Of a stretch of 64,000 nucleotides of DNA, positions 17,781-27,286 are shown piece after piece. Position numbers and translations under genes: made by a program. Numbering within the stretch: the stretch's first letter is position 1; every line of letters starts with the position of its first letter. Source of the DNA: Allobosea psychrotolerans (lineage in GTDB: Bacteria; Pseudomonadota; Alphaproteobacteria; Rhizobiales; Beijerinckiaceae); contig NZ_PQFZ01000004.1 of assembly GCF_002917105.1 (NCBI RefSeq), positions 1 through 64,000 of the forward strand, written 5' to 3'. The notes beneath the pieces are model-generated. The model saw nothing but the letters and a program-made list of their open reading frames with translations, was not told where the DNA came from and did not search any database.

Positions 17781-18539
17781 TCAATAAGGTCCGTTCGCTT
17801 GCCCCGCCGCGCCGCCCGCGATCACGTCAACGAGCACCTGATGCAACCCGCTCGCGCCGAAGCGAAAGGTTTCCGGCGTCGCCCAGTCCGGCCCCATGAT
17901 CGCGTCGGCGAGCGCGAGATAGCTCGCCGCGTCGGACAAACTCCTGATGCCGCCGGAGGGTTTCAACCCGACGGGGCGCCTGGTCGCCCCGATGACCTGC
18001 AGCATCGTCCGCGCGGCGGGAATGCTGGCCGAATGCGCCGTCTTGCCGGTCGAGGTCTTGATGAAGTCGGCCCCTGCCGCGATGGCGAGCTCGGCGGCGG
18101 CCCGGACCTGGGTGAGATCGGGATATTCGCCGGTCTCCAGGATGACCTTGAGCCGCTTGTCGCCGCAGCGCGATTTCGCCAGGCCGACCATGGCGCGCGG
18201 GCTGTCGAGAAAGCCGGCGAGGAAGGCCCGCCAGGGCAGGACGAGGTCGATCTCGTCGGCGCCCTCAGCGAGCGCTTGTTCGGTCTCGCGCAGGACCGGA
18301 GCGATGGCCGTCCCGCCCTGGGGAAAATTCACCACAGTGGCGATGCGCACGGGCCCGTCGCCCAGCAAGGCGCGCGCCTGGCGGATGAAGCGCGGCCAGA
18401 TGCATATGGCCGCGACCGGGCCGGGCGCGGCGACGGCGCGTGCGCACAGGCTGCCAAGGCCGGCCTCGCTCGCATCCTCGGCAAGGTCCGTCAGATCGAG
18501 CAGGGCGAGCGCGCGCGCCGCGACGGATGCGTCGGACAT
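17781..18539 (-). CDS. deoC: Deoxyribose-phosphate aldolase
   Basis: A 252-residue class I aldolase converting 2-deoxyribose-5-phosphate to acetaldehyde and glyceraldehyde-3-phosphate. The Schiff-base lysine lies in [12 protein letters not shown], and the upstream conserved stretch [10 protein letters not shown] is present, as in the E. coli-type DeoC (259 residues). It is four bases downstream of the purine nucleoside phosphorylase stop and one base upstream of deoA. Confidence 0.94.
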   Translation of the reverse strand: MSDASVAARALALLDLTDLAEDASEAGLGSLCARAVAAPGPVAAICIWPRFIRQARALLGDGPVRIATVVNFPQGGTAIAPVLRETEQALAEGADEIDLVLPWRAFLAGFLDSPRAMVGLAKSRCGDKRLKVILETGEYPDLTQVRAAAELAIAAGADFIKTSTGKTAHSASIPAARTMLQVIGATRRPVGLKPSGGIRSLSDAASYLALADAIMGPDWATPETFRFGASGLHQVLVDVIAGGAAGQANGPY

Positions 18540-18543
18540 CGGG

Positions 18544-19356
18544 TCAGAGCTCCGACAGGAAGCTGCGGAAGAGGCGCCGCAACCCGGTCGAGGCGGCCGT
18601 CGCGATGTCGCGCGTCTCGCTATGTTGCGGCGCGCCGCCGAGCAGGCCCGCCCCCATATTGGTGATGACCGAGATGGCGGCGACGCGGATGCCGAAGCGC
18701 CGGGCGAGGATCACCTCCGGCACGGTCGACATGCCGACGAGGTCGGCGCCGAGCGTCTTCGCCATCCTGATCTCGGCCGGTGTCTCGAAGCTGGGACCGG
18801 TAAACCACATATAGACGCCCTCGCCGAGATTGGCGCCGGAGCTCGCGGCGGCCTTCTTCAGCCGCATGCGCAGATGCGGATCATAGGCATCGACCATCGG
18901 CACGAAGCGGCCGTCGCCGACATCGCCGACCAGCGGATTGGGGCCGTTGAGGTTGATGTGGTCGGTGATCAGCGCGAGTCCGCCGGGCCGGAGATCGGGC
19001 TTCAACGAGCCTGCCGCATTGGTCAGGATCAGGGGCGGCGAGCCGAAGGCGGTCAGCATGCCGAGCGGCACGCGCATCACTGCCGGGTCTCCGGTTTCGT
19101 AGAAATGCGCCCGGCCCTGGAAGATCAGCACCTTTTTGCCGAACAGCGTGCCGTAGCAGAGCTGCCGGGCGTGCCCCGAGACCTCGCCCAGGGGGAAGCC
19201 TGGGATCTCCGAGAACGGAATCGTGACCATGTCGGTCATGTCGTCGGCGATGCGGCCGAGCCCGGTTCCGAGCACGAGGGCGCAGTCGATGGAGCCATCG
19301 ACCCCGCGGTCGATCAGCGTTCCCGCCGCCTCGTCGAAGATTGCTTCAGCAGCCAT
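18544..19356 (-). CDS. Purine nucleoside phosphorylase (trimeric PNP/XapA type)
   Basis: A 270-residue trimeric PNP. Visible motifs are LGTGLGRIAD near residue 30, LCYGTLFGKKVLIFQGRAHFYE (phosphate His in GRAHFYE), LTNAAGSL and GMSTVPEV. It splits purine (deoxy)nucleosides into base and ribose-1-phosphate. It lies between cdd and deoC in the operon. punA, xapA and deoD are all possible names, so I give no symbol. Confidence 0.93.
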   Translation of the reverse strand: MAAEAIFDEAAGTLIDRGVDGSIDCALVLGTGLGRIADDMTDMVTIPFSEIPGFPLGEVSGHARQLCYGTLFGKKVLIFQGRAHFYETGDPAVMRVPLGMLTAFGSPPLILTNAAGSLKPDLRPGGLALITDHINLNGPNPLVGDVGDGRFVPMVDAYDPHLRMRLKKAAASSGANLGEGVYMWFTGPSFETPAEIRMAKTLGADLVGMSTVPEVILARRFGIRVAAISVITNMGAGLLGGAPQHSETRDIATAASTGLRRLFRSFLSEL

Positions 19357-19416
19357 TCGTCCGCCCCCCGGCCCTCGGATTCACCCATGCGGACGAACAC
19401 GCGTCGATTGCGCAAA

Positions 19417-19827
19417 TCACCGGCGCAAATTGTCTGGTCCGAAGGAGGCTGGCAACAGCTCGGCCAGCGAAAAGCGAGCACGAATGCCGTTTGGCCCGGC
19501 GATCGCGATCGGGGTCTCGGGCGCGGCGAATTCGCGGATGCGCTGGCGGCAGCCGCCGCAGGGCGTGACCAACGCATCTCCGTCGCCGAGCACGAGCAAA
19601 GCGCGAATGGCGCGCCCGCCGCCGGCGATCATGGCCGAGATCGCGCCGGCCTCGGCACACACGCCGACCGGATAGGATGCATTCTCGACATTGCAGCCGG
19701 AATAGACCGCACCGTCATCGGCCAGAAGCGCCGCGCCGACCTTGAAATGCGAATAGGGGGCATAGGCCCGGGCCTGGACGGGTTGGGCTACCGCGAAAAG
19801 GGCGTCGAAATCGGGCTCGTCGGTCAT
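19417..19827 (-). CDS. cdd: Cytidine deaminase
   Basis: A 136-residue homotetramer-type deaminase converting cytidine or deoxycytidine to uridine forms. Zinc is bound by Cys in GVCAEAGAI (with catalytic Glu) and the pair in TPCGGCRQ. The substrate motif SGCNVENASYP is present. It follows the second permease by six bases, and links uptake to DeoA and PNP. Confidence 0.95.
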   Translation of the reverse strand: MTDEPDFDALFAVAQPVQARAYAPYSHFKVGAALLADDGAVYSGCNVENASYPVGVCAEAGAISAMIAGGGRAIRALLVLGDGDALVTPCGGCRQRIREFAAPETPIAIAGPNGIRARFSLAELLPASFGPDNLRR

Positions 19828-19833
19828 CTCGGC

Positions 19834-20808
19834 TCAGCGTTCCTTGACATAGGGCAGGCCCGAGGCCTTTGGCGGCGTCGATTTGCCGATGAAGCCGGCG
19901 AGCAGGATCACCGTCATCAGATAGGGCAGGGCCTGGATCGCCTGCACCGGCACCTGGCCGAGGCCGGGCATAATGACGCCTTGCAGCCTGATCGCAACCG
20001 CATCGAGCAGGCCGAAGAGCAGGCAGGCGCCCAGCGCCGGCCAGGGGCGCCAATTGGCGAAGATCACGGCAGCGAGCGCGATGAAACCCTTGCCGGCGGT
20101 CATATGCGGCAGGAAGCCCGCCGATTGCGAGACGGCGAGATAGGTTCCGCCCAGGCCGCACAGAGCTCCGCAGATGATGACCGCGCCATAGCGCAGCCCC
20201 GCCACCGAGATGCCGGCCGTGTCGACCGCCGCCGGATTTTCGCCGACGGCCCGCAGCCGCAAGCCGAACCGCGTCCGCTTCAGCACAAGGGCAGTCAGAA
20301 GCAGGCAGCCAAAGGCGAGATAGACCGGCGCGGCATGGCCGGAAACGACCTCGTCATAGAACGTCCCCACGACCGGCACATGTTCGCGCGCCCAGGTGCC
20401 CAAAGGCAGCGTCAGGTCGGGGAAGCGCGCCGGCCCTTCCAGCGCGGGGGTGCGCCCGCCCTGGCCGTACCAGGCATTGCCGAGGATCACGGTCAATCCC
20501 GCCGCCAGCATGTTGATGGCGACGCCGGAAACGATCTGGTTGCCGCGCCAGGTGATCGCGGCGAAACCATGCACCAGCGCGAGCATGACGGAGGCGAGGA
20601 TGCCCGCGCCAAGCCCCGCCCAGGCCGAGCCTGTCGCGAAGGCGGCGACAGCCGAGGCGAAGGCGGCGATCAGCATCTTGCCCTCGAGACCGATATCGAC
20701 GATGCCGGCCCGCTCCGACCACAGCCCCGCCAATGCGGCGCAGAGCAGCGGGACCGACAGCCTGACGGCCGAGTCGAGCACGACGGCGATGGTCTGGACC
20801 CATTCCAT
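19834..20808 (-). CDS. Nucleoside ABC transporter permease (second subunit)
   Basis: A 324-residue inner-membrane protein with 8 to 10 hydrophobic segments. It belongs to the branched-chain-amino-acid/ribose permease superfamily in its BMP-linked nucleoside branch (pattern GLWSERAGIVDIGLEGKML, then GNAWYGQGG). It forms the channel with the next gene upstream; the two are separated by two bases. Substrate assignment rests on the linked BMP binding protein and nucleoside enzymes. Confidence 0.92.
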   Translation of the reverse strand: MEWVQTIAVVLDSAVRLSVPLLCAALAGLWSERAGIVDIGLEGKMLIAAFASAVAAFATGSAWAGLGAGILASVMLALVHGFAAITWRGNQIVSGVAINMLAAGLTVILGNAWYGQGGRTPALEGPARFPDLTLPLGTWAREHVPVVGTFYDEVVSGHAAPVYLAFGCLLLTALVLKRTRFGLRLRAVGENPAAVDTAGISVAGLRYGAVIICGALCGLGGTYLAVSQSAGFLPHMTAGKGFIALAAVIFANWRPWPALGACLLFGLLDAVAIRLQGVIMPGLGQVPVQAIQALPYLMTVILLAGFIGKSTPPKASGLPYVKER

Positions 20809-20810
20809 GG

Positions 20811-21911
20811 TCAGCGCGCGCTTCCGAATCTGAGCCCGCTCGCGACGACGCGCCGGAACAGCCCGTCCAGCGCTCCGGCGAACAGGATGATGACGCCGCC
20901 GATGACCACCACCATGTCGCGGGTGATGCTTGGCTTGTCGAAGGAAAGCTCCGCTCCGCCCTGGTAGAGCACGCCGAACAGCAGCGCCGCGAGCCCGACG
21001 CCGACCGGATGGCCGCGCCCCATCAGCGCGACCGCAATGCCGACGAAGCCATAGCCGGCGGTGAAATCGAGCAGCAGCCGGTGCTGCACGCCCATGACCT
21101 CGTTGACGGCAAGGCCGCCGGCGAGCGCGCCCGAGATCGCCATCGCGACCATGATGATCCGCGCCGGCGAGATGCCGGCATAGGCGGCCGCGCGCGGATT
21201 GGCCCCGACCGTGCGGATCGCGTAGCCCAGCCGCGAGCGATAGATCAGCGCCCAGACCGCGACGAGCGCGGCCAGCGCCAGCAGGAAGGCGCTGTTCAGC
21301 GGCGTCGCCGGCAGCTTGAGGCCAAGCGGCGCGAGCAATTCATGCATCGGCGTCAGGATCGCGTGGCGGGCGAATTCCGGTGTCTCGGCCTGCATTGAGC
21401 CGGGCTTTCCGATGACCTCGACCAGCAGGTAGACGCTGAGCGTGGCGGCGATGAAATTGAACATGATCGTAGTGATGACGACATGGCTGCCGCGCGTCGC
21501 CTGGAGCCAGCCGGGAATGAAGCCGTAGAGCGCGCCGCCTGCCGCCGCCGCGAGGATCGCCAGCGGCACGAGCAGGATGCCGGGCAGGGGCGCAAGCCAG
21601 AGGCAGGCGAGCGCGACGAAGATCCCGGCGATTGTCGCCTGTCCCTCGCCGCCGATATTGAACAGCCCGGCATGGAAGGCGACGGCGACGGCAAGCCCGG
21701 TGAAGATGAAGTTCGTCGTGTAGTAGAGCGTGAAGCTGACGCCCTCGGCGCTGCCCAGCGCGCCGCGCAGCAGCAATGTCGTCGCTTCCAGCGGGCTCTC
21801 GCCGATGCCGATGACGACGAGGCCGGCGACGAGGAGGGCCGCCGCCACGGACACGAGGGGGACGAGGCCTGCGTTGGCCCAGCGCGGGAGGTCGATGGGC
21901 GCGGCGCTCAT
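20811..21911 (-). CDS. Nucleoside ABC transporter permease (first subunit)
   Basis: A 366-residue inner-membrane permease. The start ATG at 21911 overlaps the ATPase stop as ATGA; an in-frame start 30 codons upstream would lie wholly in the ATPase gene and was rejected. Hydrophobic segments begin at about residue 20 (LVPLVSVAAALLVAGLVVIG), and the family block FNIGGEGQATIAGI is near residue 100. It is a heterodimer partner of the 19834 permease. Confidence 0.92.
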   Translation of the reverse strand: MSAAPIDLPRWANAGLVPLVSVAAALLVAGLVVIGIGESPLEATTLLLRGALGSAEGVSFTLYYTTNFIFTGLAVAVAFHAGLFNIGGEGQATIAGIFVALACLWLAPLPGILLVPLAILAAAAGGALYGFIPGWLQATRGSHVVITTIMFNFIAATLSVYLLVEVIGKPGSMQAETPEFARHAILTPMHELLAPLGLKLPATPLNSAFLLALAALVAVWALIYRSRLGYAIRTVGANPRAAAYAGISPARIIMVAMAISGALAGGLAVNEVMGVQHRLLLDFTAGYGFVGIAVALMGRGHPVGVGLAALLFGVLYQGGAELSFDKPSITRDMVVVIGGVIILFAGALDGLFRRVVASGLRFGSAR

Positions 21912-23458
21912 GCTGCCTCGCTCACGCCGGCCATCAGCAGGCCTAGATCGCGTTCGTCGGCCGTCTCCGCCGCGCGTTCGCCCGTGATCCGCCCGCCGCA
22001 CATGGCGAGGATCCGGTCGGACAGCGCCATCACCTCCTCCAGCTCCACCGAGACCAGCAGGATCGCGACCCCGGCATCGCGCAGCGCGATCAATCGGCGA
22101 TGGATGAACTCGATCGCGCCGATATCGACGCCGCGCGTCGGCTGGCCGACGAGCAGCACCTTTGGCGCACGCTCGATCTCGCGGGCAAGCACGATCTTCT
22201 GCTGGTTGCCGCCGGAGAACTTCGCCGTCTTCAACGCGGGGTCGGGCGGGCGCACGTCATAGGCCGCGAAGGCTGCGCGCGCATGGGCTTCGATCGCTGC
22301 GTGCGACAGGAAGGGGCCGGGCCCGAAGGCGGGGTCGTCGTGATAGCCGAGGATCGCGTTCTCAGCGGCCGAGAAGGCGGTGACGAGTCCGGCCTTCTGC
22401 CGGTCCTCGGGGATATGCATCAGCCCGAGCTTGCGCAGGCGGGCGGGGTTGCGCTCGGCCGCGTTGAGGATCTGCCCGTTGAACCGGATCACGCCGCGCG
22501 AGGGCTGGATCAGCCCGGCCAGCGCCTCGAGCAATTCGCTCTGGCCGTTGCCGGCGACACCGGCGATGCCGACGATCTCGCCGGCATGCAGCGTCAGGCT
22601 CACGTCCTTGAGCGTCTCGCAGTCGCGCCCGTCGACATAGGACAGCCCGGCGATCTCCAGTACGGCCGGTCCAGGCTGGCGCGGCGCTTTCTCGACCCGC
22701 AGCAGCACGCGCCGGCCGACCATCGCCTCGGCCAGGGTGGCCGGCGAAGTCTCGGCGGTCTTGACATGCGCGACCATCTCGCCGCGCCGCATCACCGAAA
22801 CCCTGTCGGTCACGTTCATGATCTCGCGCAGCTTGTGCGTGATCAGGATCACCGTCTTGCCCTGGGCCTTCAGCGCCCTGAGCAGGCAAAAGAGCTGGTT
22901 GGCTTCCGGCGGCGTCAGCACGGCGGTGGGTTCGTCGAGGATCAGGATATCGGCGCCGCGATAGAGCGCCTTCAGGATCTCGACGCGTTGCTGCAGGCCG
23001 ACGGAGAGATCGCCGACGATGGCGTCCGGGTCGATGACGAGGCCGTATTCCTGCGAGAGCCGCGCGAGCTCGGCCCGCGCCCTGGCGAGCCCGCCTTTCA
23101 GCCAGGCACCGCCCTCGGCTCCGAGCACGACGTTCTCGACGACGGAGAGCGTCTCGACCAGCATGAAATGCTGGTGGACCATGCCGATGCCAGCCGCAAT
23201 GGCCTCGCCGGGGGCGCGGATTTTGCGGGCTGTGCCCGAAACCCTGATCTCGCCGGAATCGGCCTCGTAGAAGCCGTAGAGGATCGACATCAGGGTCGAT
23301 TTGCCGGCGCCGTTCTCGCCGACGATGCCGTGGATCGAGCCGGCGGCGACCTTGAGCGCTACGTCCTTATTGGCCTGGACCGGGCCGAAGCGCTTCGAGA
23401 TGCCGATCAGTTCGATGGCGGGGGCCGGTTTCACGGCAGAACGTGGGGGCTCCGTCAC
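21908..23458 (-). CDS. Nucleoside ABC transporter ATP-binding protein (two NBDs)
   Basis: A 516-residue tandem ATPase of the sugar/nucleoside type. The first NBD has Walker A GENGAGKST, signature LSVGLQQR and Walker B ILILDEP. The second has the degenerate Walker A GVAGNGQSE and signature FSGGNQQK, normal for this family, where only one site is strongly active. Its start overlaps the MBL hydrolase stop by ATGA, and its stop overlaps the permease start by ATGA. Confidence 0.94.
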   Translation of the reverse strand: MTEPPRSAVKPAPAIELIGISKRFGPVQANKDVALKVAAGSIHGIVGENGAGKSTLMSILYGFYEADSGEIRVSGTARKIRAPGEAIAAGIGMVHQHFMLVETLSVVENVVLGAEGGAWLKGGLARARAELARLSQEYGLVIDPDAIVGDLSVGLQQRVEILKALYRGADILILDEPTAVLTPPEANQLFCLLRALKAQGKTVILITHKLREIMNVTDRVSVMRRGEMVAHVKTAETSPATLAEAMVGRRVLLRVEKAPRQPGPAVLEIAGLSYVDGRDCETLKDVSLTLHAGEIVGIAGVAGNGQSELLEALAGLIQPSRGVIRFNGQILNAAERNPARLRKLGLMHIPEDRQKAGLVTAFSAAENAILGYHDDPAFGPGPFLSHAAIEAHARAAFAAYDVRPPDPALKTAKFSGGNQQKIVLAREIERAPKVLLVGQPTRGVDIGAIEFIHRRLIALRDAGVAILLVSVELEEVMALSDRILAMCGGRITGERAAETADERDLGLLMAGVSEAA

Positions 23459-24192
23459 AGCGCGATCACCATGCCGTCATGCGCCCGCTCCTCGGGCAAA
23501 GGCTCGCGATGCGCGAGCATCGAGACGCCCATATGCGTCAGCACGATTCGTGCCGTCTTGAGCGCTGCCCGGTGCGAGGCGAGTGTTTGGTAGTCGAGAT
23601 GGTTGGCGAGCCTGGTGTCCCATGTGTAGCACTCGACCAGCAGCACATCGGCCCCGTCAGCGAGCCGGACCAGCGCCTCGGTCCAGGCCGTGTCGCCGGA
23701 AAAGGCGAAGACCTTGCCGCCATGGTCCAGCCGGTAGCCCTGGCAGGGGCCGGCGCGCTCGTCATGCACCATCGGGTAGGCGGTGACGTCGATCCCGGCG
23801 AGAGAAGCGGGGCTCTCGGGCGTGATCTCGACATAGCGGATCGGAAAGCGCCAGGCATTGGTCGCCGCGCCCGGGAAATCGGCGTCGAGCGCATGCAATG
23901 CCCGGTGTTCGACGCCGAGCGGCCCCGCGATCACCAGCGGCTCCTTGCGGCGCGAGACGAATTGCGCGTCGAGCAGGAAGGCCGGCAGGCCGCCGAAATG
24001 GTCGCCATGGAAATGCGTGAACAGCAGTGTCGAAATACCGTTGCGTTCGATGCCGGCCTTGTTCAGCGCGACCAGGCTCGAGGCGCCGCAATCGAGCAGC
24101 ATGCGCTCCCCGCCCGCCTCGACATGCAGGCAGCTGTTGAAGCGCCCGCCGGAGCCGAAGGCGTCGCCTGAACCGAGGATGGTGATGTTCAT
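23455..24192 (-). CDS. MBL-fold metallo-hydrolase (RNase Z-like) in the nucleoside operon
   Basis: A 245-residue metallo-beta-lactamase fold protein. It shows MNITILGSGDAFGSGGRFNS at the start and the metal-binding FTHFHGDHFGG. A later SGDTAWTEAL supplies the bridging Asp, and LTHMG the last His. The opening resembles RNase Z and phosphodiesterase-like members, but the RNase Z exosite is not visible. It overlaps the ABC ATPase gene by ATGA, so it is made together with the nucleoside importer. It may hydrolyse an imported nucleotide or cyclic phosphodiester; this is inference. Confidence 0.87.
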   Translation of the reverse strand: MNITILGSGDAFGSGGRFNSCLHVEAGGERMLLDCGASSLVALNKAGIERNGISTLLFTHFHGDHFGGLPAFLLDAQFVSRRKEPLVIAGPLGVEHRALHALDADFPGAATNAWRFPIRYVEITPESPASLAGIDVTAYPMVHDERAGPCQGYRLDHGGKVFAFSGDTAWTEALVRLADGADVLLVECYTWDTRLANHLDYQTLASHRAALKTARIVLTHMGVSMLAHREPLPEERAHDGMVIAL

Positions 24193-24274
24193 TGGATGTG
24201 CACTTCCGCACGCGATCCCGGATCGCGCCGCGGTTCCCGCGCCGCGTCCGGGATGACCTTCGCTGTCGCGAAGA

Positions 24275-25276
24275 TCACATCGTGCACTTCGAATCGGACA
24301 TGTAGTCGTGCACCTTCACGGCCCCGCTGATGATGTCGGCCCTGGCCTTGTCGGCCGCGGCCTTCATCTCGGGCGTGATCAGCGCCTTGTTGGCGTCGTC
24401 GAGCGCCCAGCCGACGCCGCCCTCCTTCAGCCCCAGCACCGAGATGCCGGGCTTCCAGGTGCCGTCTCGCGCTGCCTTGAAGGAGGCATAGGCCGCCACA
24501 TCGACGCGCTTCAGCATCGAGGTCAGCACCTTGCCGGGCTGCAGGCCGTTCTGGTTGGAATCGACGCCGATGCCGAGCTTGCCGGCATCTGCCGCGGCGC
24601 GCAGCACGCCGATGCCGGTGCCGCCGGCCGCGTGGTAGATCACGTCGGCGCCGCGGTCGATCTGCGACTTGGCGAGTTCGCCGCCCTTGACCGGGTCGTT
24701 CCAGGCCGAGGGCGTCGAGCCGGTCATGTTCTGGAAGATCTCGGCGTCCTTCTTGGCCGCCTTGACGCCCTGGACATAGCCGCAGGCGAATTTGCGGATC
24801 AGCGGAATATCCATGCCGCCGACGAAGCCGACCTTGTTGGTCTTCGAGGCCATGCCGGCGAGAAGCCCGACGAGATAGGAGCCCTCATGCTCCTTGAACA
24901 CGATCGACTGGACGTTCGGCAATTCGACGACCATGTCGATGATGGTGAATTTCAGGTCCGGGAACTCGGCCGCGACCTTCTGCAGCGCCGTCGCCTGCGA
25001 GAAGCCGACGGCGACGATCGGCGAATTGCCGTCGCGGGCGAAGCGGCGCAGCGCCTGCTCGATCTGGGCCTCGTTGGTCGGCTCGAAATCGCGGAACTCG
25101 ACGCCGGTCTCGGCCTTGAACTTCTCCGCGCCGATATAGGCGGCCTCGTTGAAGGATTTGTCGAACTTGCCGCCCTTGTCATAGACGACCGCCGGCTTGA
25201 TCGCTTGCTGAGCCATCGCGGCCACGGCCGAAAGGGCGACGCCGGCAAGCGCGAGCGCGAGAGATTTCAACCGCAT
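24275..25276 (-). CDS. BMP-family nucleoside-binding lipoprotein/periplasmic protein
   Basis: A 333-residue BMP/PnrA-type substrate-binding protein, first gene of the ten-gene leftward operon. The signal peptide is MRLKSLALALAGVALSAVAAMA. The mature protein contains YDKGGKFDKSFNEAAYIGAEKF, the conserved BMP opening, and GFVGGMDIPLIRKFACGYVQG. No lipobox Cys follows the signal, so it is probably a soluble periplasmic protein. It should deliver nucleosides to the two permeases. Confidence 0.93.
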   Translation of the reverse strand: MRLKSLALALAGVALSAVAAMAQQAIKPAVVYDKGGKFDKSFNEAAYIGAEKFKAETGVEFRDFEPTNEAQIEQALRRFARDGNSPIVAVGFSQATALQKVAAEFPDLKFTIIDMVVELPNVQSIVFKEHEGSYLVGLLAGMASKTNKVGFVGGMDIPLIRKFACGYVQGVKAAKKDAEIFQNMTGSTPSAWNDPVKGGELAKSQIDRGADVIYHAAGGTGIGVLRAAADAGKLGIGVDSNQNGLQPGKVLTSMLKRVDVAAYASFKAARDGTWKPGISVLGLKEGGVGWALDDANKALITPEMKAAADKARADIISGAVKVHDYMSDSKCTM

Positions 25277-25435
25277 GGATCATTCCCCTGTTCGATCTTT
25301 TGGGCGGTTTTCCCGCCCTGTCTTGGCTCACGATGGCATGGCTTGGCGACGCGGCCAAGCCGGGACCGCGCTGCGATCCTGCGACCATCCTTCACGGCGA
25401 TTGCAGGAGCGCCGGGATCGGCTTAACCCTAGGGG

Positions 25436-26221
25436 ATGAGCCTGAACGATGCTGAGATCGAGCGTTATGCCCGCCATCTGGTGCTGCCGGAGATCGGCGG
25501 GCCGGGCCAGAATCGGCTGAAGAATGCCCGGGTTCTGGTCATCGGCGCGGGCGGGCTGGGTGCGCCGCTGCTGCAATATCTGGCGGCGGCGGGCATCGGC
25601 AAGATCGGCATCGTCGACGACGACATCGTCTCGCTCTCCAATCTGCAACGCCAGACCATTTTCAGCACCGCCGACATCGGCGAGCACAAGGCCGTCGTCG
25701 CGGCCGAATTTATCCGCGGGCTCAATCCCAACGTCGTGGTCGAGGAGCACGTCACCCGCATCGATCCGCATAATGCCCGCGCGCTGATCGCCTTCTACGA
25801 CATCGTCGCCGAAGGCTCGGACAATTTCGCCACGCGCTATGCCGTCTCGGATGCCTGCTTCCATGAGCGGCGACCACTGGTCACCGCCGCGCTCGGCCGT
25901 TTCGACGGCTCGCTGACGACGATCCGGGCACATGAGGCCGGCCCCGACGGCCGGCCCAACCCGACCTATCGCTGCCTCTTCCCGCAGGAGCCGCCGCCCG
26001 GCACGGTCGCGCCCTGCGCCGAGGCCGGTGTGCTGGGGGCGCTCGCTGGCGTGATGGGCTCGCTGATGGCGCTGGAGGTGGTGCGCGCCGTCACCGGTTT
26101 CGGCGAATCGCTGGTCGGCAAGCTCCTGCTCGTCGACGCCCTGACGATGCGCTTCGAGACGATGCGCTATGGCTGGGATGTGGGGAATCCGCTGAGCGGG
26201 CGAGTGGCGAGTGGCGAATAG
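25436..26221 (+). CDS. HesA/MoeB/ThiF-family adenylyltransferase
   Basis: A 261-residue E1-like enzyme that adenylates the C-terminal glycine of a ubiquitin-like sulfur carrier such as MoaD or ThiS. The ATP loop IGAGGLGAPLL is near residue 40, and LSNLQRQTIFS carries the catalytic Arg and Asn. Of the E. coli MoeB zinc pairs, only single cysteines remain (YRCLFP, CAEAGVLG) and the C-terminal CPxCG is replaced by MRYGWD. The last residues (GRVASGE) are encoded by a period-7 repeat, which also supplies the stop codon. It converges with gshB. Confidence 0.9.
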   Translation: MSLNDAEIERYARHLVLPEIGGPGQNRLKNARVLVIGAGGLGAPLLQYLAAAGIGKIGIVDDDIVSLSNLQRQTIFSTADIGEHKAVVAAEFIRGLNPNVVVEEHVTRIDPHNARALIAFYDIVAEGSDNFATRYAVSDACFHERRPLVTAALGRFDGSLTTIRAHEAGPDGRPNPTYRCLFPQEPPPGTVAPCAEAGVLGALAGVMGSLMALEVVRAVTGFGESLVGKLLLVDALTMRFETMRYGWDVGNPLSGRVASGE

Positions 26222-26274
26222 TGAGTGGCGAATGGATGCTTGCTCCACTCGCTATTCGCTATTCGCTACTCGCC
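26206..26274. repeat. Period-7 inverted repeat, version B (GGCGAAT units), copy 2
   Basis: The left arm 26206-26235 and right arm 26245-26274 each carry four degenerate GGCGARTR heptamers. They pair at 25 of 30 positions with only transitions as mismatches, and the loop is 9 bases. The left arm starts inside the MoeB-like frame and gives it its last residues and stop; the right arm ends at the gshB stop codon. It occupies the whole gap between convergent genes and could end both transcripts. Confidence 0.85.
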
Positions 26275-27212
26275 TACCGCTTCGCCTCGATCACATCCCA
26301 TAGCTGTGCCGCCAGATCCGGCCCGCCGAGCTTCTTGATCGCGCGCACGCCGGTCGGCGCCGTCACGTTGATCTCGGTCAGGTTGCCGCCGATCACGTCG
26401 ATGCCGACGAGCAGCAGGCCGCGCTCGCGCAGCGTCGGGCCGATGGCCTCGCAGATCTCGAGTTCGCGCTTCGACAGATCGGTCGGCCGTGCCGCGCCGC
26501 CGCGCACCATATTGGCGCGCAGATCCCCCACGGCCGGCACCCGGTTGACCGCGCCCGCCGCCTTGCCGTCGATCAGGATGATGCGCTTGTCGCCTTCCGA
26601 GACCTCCTTCATGAAGCGCTGCACGACCCAGGGCTCGCGGAAGATTCCAGAGAAGAGATCGAAGAGCGAACCGAAATTCGGATCCTCCTTGCTGGTCTTG
26701 AACACTGTCGCGCCGCCATGGCCGTAAAGCGGCTTCATCACGATCTCGCCGAATTCGTCGCGGAAGGCCTCGATCTCGGCCTTGTCGCGGGTGATCAGCG
26801 TCTGCGGCATCAGCTCCGGGAAATGCGTGACCAGGATCTTTTCGGGTGCGTTGCGCACCTCGGTCGGGTTGTTGACCACCAGCGTCTTGGGGTGGATGCG
26901 CTCGAGCAGATGGGTCGTCGTGACATAGGCCATGTCGAAGGGCGGGTCCTGCCGCAGCAGCACGACGTCGAGCGTCGAGAGATCGATGCGCTCCTCAGTG
27001 CCCACCGTGAAATGGTCGCCCTCGACATCGCGCACCGTGACCGGGCTGATCCGGGCGGTGACCGTTCCGTCGCGCAGCGAGAGCTTATCGGGCGTGTAGG
27101 TGTGGAGCGTATGCCCGCGCGCCTGCGCCTCCAGCATCAGCGCGAAGCCGGTATCGCCGGCGATTCGGACGCGCTCGATCGGGTCCATCTGGATGGCGAC
27201 GTTCAGGGTCAT
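26274..27212 (-). CDS. gshB: Glutathione synthetase
   Basis: A 312-residue ATP-grasp enzyme that joins gamma-glutamylcysteine and glycine. The N-terminal [19 protein letters not shown] is characteristic, followed by [20 protein letters not shown] and the ATP-grasp loop [13 protein letters not shown]. The C-terminal [20 protein letters not shown] completes the active site. Length matches E. coli GshB (316). It follows yraN leftward after 74 bases. Confidence 0.96.
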   Translation of the reverse strand: MTLNVAIQMDPIERVRIAGDTGFALMLEAQARGHTLHTYTPDKLSLRDGTVTARISPVTVRDVEGDHFTVGTEERIDLSTLDVVLLRQDPPFDMAYVTTTHLLERIHPKTLVVNNPTEVRNAPEKILVTHFPELMPQTLITRDKAEIEAFRDEFGEIVMKPLYGHGGATVFKTSKEDPNFGSLFDLFSGIFREPWVVQRFMKEVSEGDKRIILIDGKAAGAVNRVPAVGDLRANMVRGGAARPTDLSKRELEICEAIGPTLRERGLLLVGIDVIGGNLTEINVTAPTGVRAIKKLGGPDLAAQLWDVIEAKR

Positions 27213-27286
27213 GGAAGAGCGCTCCGATTGTGTAGCGCGCCCTTATCGACCGGCGCGCACCGCATCGGCAAGTGGGATGCCTTGCA

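Noticed and set aside
17947..20967. 1006-codon open frame on the plus strand across deoC, PNP, cdd and a permease
   Set aside because: It runs opposite four clearly recognised genes and shows no domain.
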